NCBI GenBank assembly: GCA_946699065.1
Contig: CAMPDV010000846.1
Span: 62,001 to 126,000 of the forward strand
Origin: Loxodes magnus
Lineage: Eukaryota > Ciliophora > Karyorelictea > Loxodida > Loxodidae
Reading direction: 5' to 3'
DNA length: 64,000 nucleotides
Shown: piece by piece, positions 46,701-58,544 of the stretch
How the letters are laid out: every line of letters starts with the position of its first letter
Numbering within the stretch: the first letter of the stretch is position 1
Notes under the pieces: generated by a model
The model's database searches: none
Seen by the model: only the letters and a program-made list of their open reading frames with translations
Told to the model about the DNA's origin: nothing
Made by a program: the position numbers and the translations under genes

Positions 46701-49540
46701 AGAACCTAAACAAATTAACTAAATCAGGTTCTATTTATTTTAGCAGCTTTTTATACCTAGACATGACTACTAGCCCTATAGTTAGAATGATCACTATACC
46801 TACTAAAAGTATTACTTGCAAAGTAATTCTATGATTATCACTTGCATTTATAGATATTCCTGATATAGTACCTACTAATGCTACTAGTAAAAGAAGAATA
46901 AACTATAGTCAGTTAACTTTCTAGTAAGTAATTACCTTTTTTATTAAAACTAAGCAAAAGTAAAGAAGGTAATAGAGTATATGATAGCATGACTAATAGG
47001 ATACAATTAAGTATCTAGTTAATAAGTACTAGAAATTAGCAAATCAAAGTCTTTAGAATTATGAATCATGTCTTCTACTTTATATTAATGGTGTCTTTCT
47101 GAACTTCCTATCAATGTGGACGAATCAATATAACTAGTGGAACATAGAAAAATAAAGCTAAATTACTAAATATTATAGTTATTATATGAGGTTAAGAAAG
47201 ACACTACTTGGAACAATCTAAGTCTAAAAAGGATTCTCAAACTTCTATTTCAAAGTTTAGATTACTATCCCTTCCATAACTACATCTCATTATTTAAGCT
47301 AGTAAGAAAATTACTCCTATCAAAGTTATTTCTATCAAAGCTGGAGAGCATTTATAAGTTAGTTTTCCTTTATTTCTAAGTAACTTCAAATTATAATAGA
47401 AAAGCTATTGCCAGTAATACTGTTAAGAAACCAAAACCACTTCATAGCTTTATTATACCTCAGAACGCTAAATCTGTTACTCTCGTTGTCAAATGACTAA
47501 ACGAAATAGACTAAACAGAACTTATTTAGTATAGAAGTGGTCTTAAATCAGGTCCTAATAAAATGTATTAGGCAAATTAAATAAAAAGTATCTAAGAAAA
47601 GAATTCATCTTCACTTGTCATTCATACTTCTTTGCTCAAATTTCCTATTTTCTAGATTTTAATATTTTAAATCCAAAAAGTGAAGTTAGCAAAGCTATAC
47701 TAAATAGTATTACTTATTATATTATTATTGCGTTGTATCTTCTCTCATATTTTTTAACTCTCCGATCTGTAAAATCACAGTTATCACTATATAGTTCAAA
47801 TGAATCTTTAGGAATGTTAGTTGTATTATCATTTCAAATAGGTTCATTATGTTTAGTTCAAACGATAGCACAAGTTTGGCAGTACTCAAGATAAGGCACA
47901 AGATGTAGATTTCAGTTAGAATCACAGTAATTATTCATAAAGAAGAAGTTCTGATTATCTCTAAAGATGCTATTTTTCTCAAATTTAATGCTTCCATTAC
48001 ATTCTAAAAATTTCTTATTTCTCATTTTTTAAATCAGATTAGCAGGAATATAGTAGTCTAAGCCTTCTTCTATGCATTGCTAAAGGCCATATGCTAATAT
48101 TATTGGCTATTCTAAGTAGTAGCAAGAAGTGAAATGAATAGAGCTATTGCATTACTCTTGTACTTCTAGTAATTTTTAGCCTTCTTCTCCTACATACTCA
48201 ATTGGAGTTATGGTCATTAAACCATTTAAAAGCCTTCTTACAGCTTTGAGTACTTAAGGCTAAATTTAAGCTTCGTAATTATAAGCATTATATAAAAGCA
48301 CAAAATTAGTATCTCCCTCTTACCATCCTATTTCCATTAGTTTATCAACTGAAAACCAAATAAAATTAGCAGCAGGTGAGGAAAAGATAATTTTGATTTC
48401 CCTTTGCATGATTTGATTTGCAAGTTGTTCATATACTTGAAGATTTCATACATTATCTCCTTTTATGAAAGTAGTATCATAAGAGTTCATTACAGTTCTA
48501 TAAGTTTCTTAAAGATTTTATATGCTAAAATTTCAAATTTATCGATTTGAAGGCTCGAAATCTTCGAAAACAATTCCAACTTTATTTAAATTAATTTTTT
48601 CAGTTAATTTGAGGTACATTATACCAAATAAATTTCAGGAAATGTAGTTATCTAGAACATTACTATAGAGATTGGTGTTGTTAAGTTGATCTTCTTTACT
48701 TGTAATAATATAAGGAATATTAATTCCAAGTTATTAGAAAGTAAAATAAACTGGACTTCGATTTGATATAATCAAAGACGCTAAATGGCTAATTCCTATA
48801 TCACTTTATTATCTGCAAGTACTTATAAAGTAAAGCTTAAGTTGAAATACAACCAGCCATAGGACAGTGGATTCTCTTTAAGTAAAGATCTTCCTGGTAT
48901 TATTTTTTCTGTGCTTATGTAAGAAACTACACAAGAAATGTGATAAGAGGGTAATTAAAGAATCGATTAAGTTGAAGACATTTATGATCCGTTAGAGTTA
49001 GTGGAATAAGAAAAATCTATATAAAAATTATCAGGTGGAGTGTAAGTTTGTCCTGGATATAGCACTGAATTCTTCTATATTACCCAATCCTAAGATATTT
49101 TAAAAACTTCATCAGGCTATCCTTTCTAGTTATTATAAACAGAAAACTAGGCTTTTATTTTATTATTTTGATTAAAGAGTTGTTTGAGCATTTGCTTATT
49201 GGTAAAGTAGCTTTCTTAAGAAACAAAAGTTAAGGAAAGTGTCGTATAGTATGCAGTCAATTCGAAATAGGATTTCGGAATAAATCCTTTCGGAGTAATT
49301 CCAATAACTCCGTCGTCTAGAACATTGATATGAATTTAGGTATTGGATTAAACTAATTAAGTTACTTCTGGATTAATCAAATAAGAAGATTGTAATCCTA
49401 ATATCTAAAGGTATTTATCAGCTGTAATTTATAAAAGGTAAATTTAAAGCATAGCGAAAGCTTATCAACAAATATCTGGTTATAGTAAACTACAGGAGCA
49501 GCATAGAGTCTTAGCATCTTAGTGATTTATTATGGAGTAG
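46700..49540 (-). pseudogene. PBP1/ANF-receptor-like membrane protein, copy 2 (tail-to-tail)
   Basis: A paralogue of the plus-strand gene in opposite orientation. Matching blocks include LDDGVIGITPKGFIPKSY (about 49,300), GINIPYIITSKEDQLNN (48,700), IKIIFSSPAANFIW and WQEGDTNFVLLY (48,310-48,400), NGSIKFEKN (47,985), LHLVPYLEYCQTCAIV (47,890), NDNTTNIPKDSFELY (47,800), then helices to about 46,720 (TLQVILLVGIVIILTIGLVV). Many differences from copy 1 are synonymous. It has one frameshift near 48,810 and probably one near 49,450, and at least nine in-frame TGA, including the TGA in AFWGII (47,460-47,462) that is TGG in copy 1. The N-terminus beyond 49,540 was not found. Likely a cell-surface receptor. 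Confidence 0.6.
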
Positions 49541-49549
49541 TATTTTATA

Positions 49550-52500
49550 TTTATTAGTTGTAGCATTAAGTTGAATTTAATCCATAATAAGAGTGTAGAG
49601 GAATATTAACAGTGGTAGTTAGGTTTATTTGATTAGTATCAAAAGTCTCAAGAGGTTTATAAAATGTTTATTCTTATTGATATATTAACGAAAGCTGTTT
49701 AAAGTTTAGTTTGTCTAATAAAAGTTATAGCGGTTGTGGTTCCTATTGATAGGTTGGCATAATTAAATATAGATTTTGTTGATAGAATTACTAGTCTGTT
49801 GTATAGCGTAGTGACTGTATTTAGGTTAGTTTATAGGTATAATAGACATTAAAGGTGATGTGTAGAATAATTTGAATGGTATAAGTTTGAATTTGATTTT
49901 GTATGTGTTAGATTTGTTTTGTTATAAGGATAAAGGCACTATACTGTACTTATCTATTGTATATGATACATAGTGATCTAAGTAAGTTGTTGTTGACTCT
50001 AAAGATAGCAATAAAGATTTGATTATAATGAATAAATAGTTGATATATTAAATGAACTATTGCTTTACATTAAGTATATGAGTTTGGTTTAAAAAAGGAA
50101 ACATAATAATATTTGATCTTTTATTAGTTGTTAAATAAAATTGAAGAATTATGGATAAGATTAAATTATTAGCAATCGAAAAAGATATTAATAATGATAA
50201 AAACTAAATTAAAAAGTTAAATTAATTTTAATTTAAGAAATATTTCATAAGGTGCTTATATCTATTTTTTCAATAAATGCCTTAATCATTTGATAAAACT
50301 TAAATCATTTATAATATTTAATTTTAGTAAGAAGTGATTCATAAATTTAAACAGATCAGAGTATATATGAATAAAGTATTTAAGTTGATTGATAAATTAA
50401 AATAATTTAAGTATTATATTGATTTATTAGAGGATTAGAGGAAATTAAGCATAAAGTCTATTATAATATCTTAAGCGAATCATTTATTTTCAATCTATTA
50501 GCAACTCTACAATTAACGTGCTTGAATGTTTATTTATTGTACCTAAAATGTTTATTTAATGCATGCTAATAGAATGTGGATTTAACTAAAGTTTTTATAA
50601 ATAAAATAGAAATAAATAAATTAAAGAAATAAATTAAGATTAATTTTAGAATTCATTTTAAACCTTTCAAAAGTTTTTACTCATCTGTGAATAAATCAAA
50701 TTTTGGATCATTAATTAACTTAGACATCTTTGTACTAAAGTTCGCGCTTAAGATGAGAAAAATACATTTTTAGGAAATTGAAAAGGAATTTTTTTAATTC
50801 TGGAAATAGTTGATTTGAGAAAAAAGAGAAAAAAAGAAAAGTAGATAAACTAATGAAGATAAAAATAGAAAATAAATGTAAAATTTAAATTTTATTTTAC
50901 TAGTTTATTTATAAAAAATTATTTTAGAATAAATTTATAAAAATTATAACCAAAAATTAACTGCTTAATTAAATGTGACCATTCCTTTTTACACAGTATA
51001 AGGCTTAGTTATATATGAACCTAAAATTTCTATCAGTCAACTAAAAGATTTAATTTAATTAAATTAGGAGACAAATATTTCTCAGTTTTTAGGCTTTTTT
51101 GATTTAGTTAAATGACAGTAGCTGTATTTACTTATAACTACTAAAAACTGTTAATTAATTTGAAAAATTATTATTAAAGTAAGTTGAAATATATAAAATA
51201 GTGTGCATACAAAATAATTTTTGGAATGATTAGAACTTATAAGAACCAATATTGTAATAAAATGCCATTAATTAAAATTTAATCTTTTCAATTGGCTTTG
51301 ATAAATCAGTTCTAAAGCAGATGAACAGAATAGTGTTTAAAAGCAATAGAAGATTTTATGAAGTGTTCATGAAAGCTAATTAGTTATAATGAATATATTA
51401 AACTTTGAGTTTTTGTTGAACTGTTTAAGTTTAAATTTATAAATAAGATAAATGAATCAAACCTTTAATATAAAAATTAAATAAATAAATATAAGCTTAA
51501 AGAATTATATAATAAAGCTTTAATTATCTGGTTTTTCTATTTATTTTCATTAAAAAGGAAGATCAGATTAATTAAATAAACTTACAATCCTTTAAATAGA
51601 AAATGTTTTAAAAATTATAAAACTTAACTAAAATTTAACATTTTTCTATCAAATTAATTTAAGCTTAAAATTATTTAGACTTTAACTTTATAGTTAAGAA
51701 TAAACATTTCTTTAGAAAAAAGCATTTCTCTAAATTTATTTTAGAGATTAATATTTATAAAATATAATCTTAATAATTTTTTATTAGTTTTTATTTAAAA
51801 ATCATATATTTTATGGTTCCAACTAATATATAATTATAAGTATTTTAATATTCTTTGTTCAAAGTTTTGTTTCTAGGAGCAATCATTATTCATATTTCAA
51901 TCTTTTAAGAAAAATTTAATATAGATAAATCCTAAATTATTAATAACCTTCATTATTATTCTTAAGCTTAATACTTCATTATATGGTTATAATAAAGATT
52001 TATGTAGCTTTTTTCAATTTATGTGAAATAGAAGTCTATATAAATAAATTTAAGCTATATTTGAAGCTCATCTAGAAATCTATGTCCTTATGCTATTTAA
52101 ATAAAATAAGGATTTAGTTTTTTAATTAGTTGCTTGAGTTTCTGACAGATACTAAAATATTAATTAATTAAATTTGATTTCTATATTATAAGCTTTAAAT
52201 CGTTATTTGAATGTATTCAATTACTACTAAATACATTTTCATATTTTATAATTGAAAATTCTTCCTGAATAGCTTTAAATAGAATATTTAATTTATAAGT
52301 AATTTTATAGAACTTCATTGTAAATAATATTAAGATAAATAAGCAATTTGCAGTTTATTTTAGCTATTTATTTTGATCTATATAAGTTTATAGATTCAAT
52401 TTTAGCTTAATAGACCCAATATTAATACATTTTCTCTTTAATTTCAATATCAGATTTAACATCAAATTACTATATCTTTAATAAACCTCCTATCAAATTA

Positions 52501-53950
52501 TCATCCTCTTATTTTTAATTAACTAAATCATACACTAAATTAATACAAACAATACATCAAAGCTAGAATCATTTTATAAAACTGTAAGATCTATTCAATA
52601 AATATAAAAGCGAGTGCATTGCTAAACTAATAACCACAGATACAATAAATCACTACTTTAGTAATTCATTAATCAATAGATTTATTTTCAAACTTCCAAA
52701 ACTTAAACTTATATTCTTCTTTGTATGCTCTAGTTATTATATACTCGCATCAAGACAAATACCTCAATAATAACCAAAAACTCTCTTCCTTACTCAATTA
52801 AGAAATGCTTTTTTAATCAAATTATAAGTATAAACTTTATAAAAAGCTTAATAGCTCTTGGTATATTATAATTACCTAAGCTTTTCATTATTTATTTTTC
52901 TTTTACCTTTAATACTTAAACAGCAGATTCAGAAGTTTTTTACAGATATTATTTGGATATAATGTATACTAAACTCCTCTTAGCTATTCTTTTAAACATA
53001 GTGCTTATGTTTAATATGATCAGTTTTCTTTTTTCACTTCTATAAGCAAATTTTTTCTGGTTGATCTTTAGGTCTACATCCATTGACTAATTTTAAAGGA
53101 ATATGCTTTTGGTTAGCACTACAAATTGGCTGAATTTTGTTTCTAATCATTCGATTCTAATATTTGCTGAGTTCTTATTTTAAGTCTTTTAATATGCGAT
53201 TTCCTATCAAGCTCTTATACATTTCTTAAAAGTTTAAAATTCTCCTATTACATAATTTTAGTTCTTAAAGTAAATTTTGCTATTCGTATCTAGATTGGTA
53301 TAGATCCTATTCAGCAGAGATTTTTGCGTAAAATGTTAGTTTTTTATATAGTAGGTAATGAAAGGATAAAAATAAGTGAATGATAAATTTAGTTTATAAG
53401 GTAAATAGTAAATTTTAATTGATTATTGTATATAATATTTAATTATTTAATTTAATTTTAACTTAAATATATTTTCTAATGGATAGTTCGTTGATCTCTT
53501 TAAATAAATGGTAAAACAGTTTTGCTTATAGCATAAAAATCTAAAGGGATAAGCATTATATTTAATTTAAGTTATATAGAAATAATAGCAAAAATATAAG
53601 AAAATAAAATATTTTTCTTATATTTAAATGATTTAAAAGGATGTAAATATGTTTTAATAATAATATACTTATAAGTATAATTAATTAATTAATACTTTTA
53701 TACTTAATTCTATTTAAACTAAGTCAGGATATTATTTTCCTTATATCAGATAATATAATTAAACTATTATAAAGTAAGTTATAAAATTATAAATCAAAAT
53801 AAAAATATATAATTTATTAAGAGTATCTGTTTAACTAATATTTTAAATTACCTAATTATTCTCTAGGTAAAATTACTTTTTTTCTTAAATATGAAATTCT
53901 ACCTATTTTGTTTTTTAAAACTGGAAAATATAATCAACTACGATAAAACT
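49550..53950. other. Long AT-rich region without recognisable gene
   Basis: About 4.4 kb of low-complexity AT-rich sequence. I looked for Cys/Trp motifs, membrane helices and RNA-like G+C islands on both strands and found none I could support. Undetected exons are possible, because with three reassigned codons almost any frame is open. Confidence 0.4.
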
Positions 53951-53984
53951 AAAGGTAGGTCTTTAATATTTAGATAAAATATTC

Positions 53985-54690
53985 CAAGAACATACGGTCC
54001 TGTATTATCTGTAGCGATATCTAGTAACTATAATTGAATCGTATCAGGAAGTAGAGATAATACGATTAGGATATGGGACTTAACAACTGACTAGTGTAAG
54101 ATTACTTTATAGGGACATACGAATCCTTTATTATCTGTAGCGATCTTAAGAGACCAAAAAAGGAATCGTACCGGGAAGTTCTGAAGGTACGATAATTTAA
54201 TGGAACTTAGCAACTGGTTAGTTAAAAAGTTCTTTGTAAGGACATACGAATGATGTAAATTCTTTAACGATATCAATTGATTGGAATTGAATTTTATTGG
54301 GAAGTTACGATAAATCGATCAATAAATGGGACTAGCTAATGTAAGGGTTCTTTGTGGGGAGATAAAGATTCTGTGTTTTCTGTAGCGATTTCAAGTGACC
54401 AGAACTGATTATATCAGGAAGTATTGATAAGATAATCAATATATGAGAATCCACAATTAGTCAGCTACTTCGAACTCTTCAAGGTAATTCAAATAATGTA
54501 TCAAGTATTCAATTTAGTAATGCTTCAAGTGTTTCAATTTCTGGATCATGTAGATATGGAACTTTTATATAGGTGAATGTATATAAACTCTTTAAGGCTA
54601 AAAAATGATCTAAATTCTATAGCATTGGGTAAGGACAAGAAATAAATAGTATCAGGAGGATATGATAATACTGTGAGAAAGTGGAAAATA
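53985..54690 (+). pseudogene. WD40-repeat protein, decayed
   Basis: Five WD40 units follow one another: PVLSVAISSNYNWIVSGSRDNTIRIWDL, in pieces VAISSNYNWIVSGS and DNTIRIWDL (53,995-54,075); a second with GSSEGTIIQWNLATG (about 54,170-54,205); a third with SIDWNWILLGSYDKS and NKWD (54,270-54,330); a fourth with SGSIDKIINIWES (54,410-54,450); and a last with SGGYDNTVRKWKI (54,650-54,690). WD40 propellers are protein-binding scaffolds. At least three one-base frameshifts separate the units. TGA stands at the Trp before I/L-x-x-G-S in three units (54,035, 54,288, 54,416) and at the W of the WD dipeptide in unit four (54,444), while other units use TGG there. Confidence 0.75.
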
Positions 54691-54849
54691 ATAAGTTGAG
54701 AGAAAGTAATAACTATTAAGACTTTTAATTTTACAATTTAAGAAGTTTATTATTACTATTAGGTAAAGCATACTATGTATTTAATTACGTATAAAAGCTT
54801 TAGATTATATAAACCAATTAAAAATTAAGATATTTACGCATGGTAAAAA

Positions 54850-57800
54850 ACAAAAAGACTTAAGAAACAACATGAGAATAGAAGTTTGACATTTCTAAAC
54901 ATAAACTTAAATAAAGTGATACTTCTGAATTAAATCAGAAGCTTCATTTAATAGGAATTTGATTAAAGTGAATTAATGATAAATTTGATAGTTTTAGGTT
55001 TATTAAATGATTATTAAAGATTTATCTCTTAACCAATCTGCTTTAAAACTAGATTTGGTATGAAATATAAGGTTATTTTATTATTTGTTATGATTTAATT
55101 AAATATCTTGTACTTATTTTAAATAAATATAAAACATTTATTCTTCTTTATATAGAATACTAATTTAAGATCTTTTATTTTATTTTTTAACTAATTTATT
55201 ATTAACCTCTTTAACTATTCGTTAAGTTAAACTAATTATTTCAATTTTTTAATTTTATAACTTCTAAAATTACTTAATTAATATCTTAAAATAAAGATTT
55301 ATTTTTTATAATACGACAAAATTAAATTTCTAAGAATAAAGAATCAACAAAATTAAAAAAAATAGACATAAGATGTTAGATTAAGATTTATAACTTTTAT
55401 TAATTTCTGAGTTTTTATAATTTATGCTATTATAATAAAGTTTAAACTATTTTTATATTTAATTTTTATTAATTTATTAAAAATAGCTTTTTTATATTTG
55501 TTTTCTTATCATTATTTTTTATTATATATAATTAAAGCATTTATAAAGATATTTTTATTTATACATTTTTTTAATTTCTCTTTTTATTATAATCTTTTAA
55601 TGCTTTTGTTTTACTCTAAGTATGAAAATTAATTCTTTAATAATTAAGCCTCCAATATTATTTAGTATGTCTTTTAATCAGTTTAAACAATACAATTTAG
55701 TCTTTTTATTTTTTCTTTTATTTTGCTATATTTACAGCTACTTCATTATGTAGTTTTTTCCTCAGATTTCCTTTTTTTGTTCTTAACTTGCATTATTATG
55801 CTGTAAAGTGACTTGTTTTAATGTAAAATTAACATATATTATTGTTTTTTAAAGATCGTTTTAATAATGACATTATTTAATCTTAGAGAGTTCCCCGCTG
55901 TATTTCCAAGATTTTGAAGAAAGTTTGTTTGAAAATTATCTGACTTTATAATGGTTAGAAGTTTATAATTTTCGAATTTATATTCATTACTCAATATATT
56001 ATCTGTTTGCAAAAACTGATTGGCAGTATATCTGTTATAACTATTTAAAATTTCATTAAGAAAAAGAAACATGATGAGAATTACTTTTCACAAATATTAA
56101 AAGTTAATACTTCATTGACTAAAAAAATTCACAAGCATCTTTTGGTAAATAAAGCATTTATAATAATTAAAATTTTCAAAAACTCTTTTGTTCAAAAATT
56201 TAAATTTAAAACTAAGTAACTTTTATATGCTATGAGATTAAATCTAAACAGAATTAATTCAAACTTAAAAAATCAACGCTATTTAAAATTTTGTCTTATA
56301 GATTAAAAAAGTAACCTTTTTTAGTAAAGTTATAGAATAATTATTTTAAAATTAACATTTAAAATTGTATTACTTTAAAAATTATTCAGATTATCTTTGT
56401 CTTAATTAGAAATTTTAGAGTTAGTATTATAGCGCACTAAGTATAAATTTAAAATTATTTAAAATTAACGATTTAAATTTGTTAATAATTAGATATTAAA
56501 TTATTATATTAGGATTTGAATTAATGAATATCAAAATAAATAATTTTCATATCTTAATAAAAAATTAAATTGTTTTCTCAAATTAAAAAAATTAAACTTT
56601 TTAAGCTTTATTAGTTGATCAACAAACATTCTAAAGATCTAACTTGAAAGATTTTAATTTTTTTACTATTTAATATATTATTTTCTCTCATCTCTTTTTT
56701 AATAATTTATAATTAATTTATTTTATGATGAAAAATAAATTTTTAATCATATTTGTTTTTTAACATTTCTAAATTTCATAAATATACATGAAAAAATTAA
56801 ATATTTTCTAATTGTCCTTTTATTAAATTTATAATCCTTACCTATAATAAATATCAAAAATAGCAAAGTCAATAAATTCTTATATTAAAAAAGTAAAAAT
56901 TGTATAAAATAAATCTATATTATAAATATTTTTATTTTAAATTTAGAGAGATGTAATTAAAAAATTAATGTAGAATAAAAATGATTAACATTATTAAACT
57001 ATATCTAAATATATTTATTCTTTTTAATATATATCTCCTTAAAAATTTTGTCCATCCTTAAAATTTCATGAAGTGAAAAAATAAAAAAGAAATTTTAAAA
57101 TATTTTAAATATTACTAATTTCTCTAATAATTTTTATCTAAAAATTTTAAAATTCTAACGTTTTTATCTTTATAAGAATATTTTAAGCCTTAGCATTAAA
57201 ATTTTAAAAATTTTTATTCCGTCCGAAAAATCTCTTGTAGTGTAAAACGCTGAGCAAAAAACAAATATTTTATTTTCGAGTTTTTTATACTATATAAAAA
57301 ATCCTTTTAACTTTTCCAATTACTATTTCACACATCACTCTTAAAAATATTAGATATCTTTAATTAAAAATATTTTACATTAAAAAAAATATACTATTTA
57401 ATTCATAAAAAATTATAAGCTCTCAACTAATTCCATTTCTCCCTTTAAAATTAATCCATTCTTAATCTTATTAACTTAACTTAAAAACCTCACTCTCTAA
57501 TAAAATTCTATCAACACTCACATCCCTTATCCCTTTTTTAGTTACGTTTCAAATTATTTTATCCATACTTTCACACTTTTATTTCAACAGAAAAATTTTT
57601 TAGTGCGAAACAATGAACAAAAACAAATATTTTATTTTCACAAAGATTTTATACTATATAAAAACATTAATTAACATATATACTATTACACATTCTTAAA
57701 TTATTAAACGTAAAATCTTTAAAATAATTAATATATAATAACTTTAAAATTATAAAATTAAAATAATTACAATAATAAAATAATAAATTATAAAATTTAT

Positions 57801-58540
57801 TAGGATTAAAATTCTTTACTTAATAATAATTATCTTTCTATTCCTTATCCACATACATTTAACTTTTATTATCTAAAAAACAAATTACTCGCTAAAAAAA
57901 ATACCTTTAATACTCTTTATACTCTTATCACTCTTATCACTTTTTATACTCCCTACACTCTAAATACTCTAAATAGTATTTATAACCAACTTTATTAACT
58001 AACCATCCACACACTCTCGTTACATATTTATAAACTCTTTTATTTTTCCTTATAACAAATCTTTCATATATAAATATATTAACTCATAAACATATTAACA
58101 TATATATAAATATAAACATATATATATAGTTATTAATTTAATTTTTTTAATTAATAAGAGTTATTATTAAGTATATCAGTTGTTCACTCTCAAACTTTGT
58201 GACCAGACTCATCCATCACTACAACCATGAAGTTCATACAACCTGAATTCACATTAACAAACTCACCCCCTTATTTCACAAAACATACACTCTATAACCA
58301 TTATCTTTAAACCATTTGTACCAACTTATATTAATTAAAACTTACCATCTATTTAATTAAACCGTAAAAAATAAACTTACATACTAATATTAACTCCAAT
58401 TATTACATTCTAAAATAAATATCTAAACCTAAAATACCTTTTCCTAATATTGATTAAATATATATTACTTTCCTCAACTTTATAAACAAATGTCAAATTG
58501 TATATTACCATCTGATCAGTAAATACTTACTAACTAAAAG
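54850..58540 (+). repeat. Dispersed long repeat, copy C
   Basis: It aligns in order with copy B from 'gacttaagaaacaacatgag' to the start of the tandem array, without B's two insertions, so it preserves the empty sites. It has its own internal duplication: the block ending in tatactatataaaa after 'acaaatattttattttc' occurs at about 57,240-57,300 and again at about 57,605-57,665. Confidence 0.8.
55839..56072 (-). CDS. Small repeat-borne ORF, copy in C
   Basis: The counterpart of 24,972-25,166, 77 residues, same start (MFLFLNEILNSYNRYTANQ) and about 55 aligned residues before an indel changes the end. Function unknown; it may be a chance frame. Confidence 0.3.
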   Translation of the reverse strand: MFLFLNEILNSYNRYTANQFLQTDNILSNEYKFENYKLLTIIKSDNFQTNFLQNLGNTAGNSLRLNNVIIKTIFKKQ

Positions 58541-58544
58541 TTTA

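Noticed and set aside
3530-49540. UGA = Cys (Euplotes-type code)
   Set aside because: TGA falls at Trp positions (GPS, WD40, LNR, C-W, G-Y-W), Cys positions use TGT/TGC, and UAR is Gln here, unlike Euplotes.
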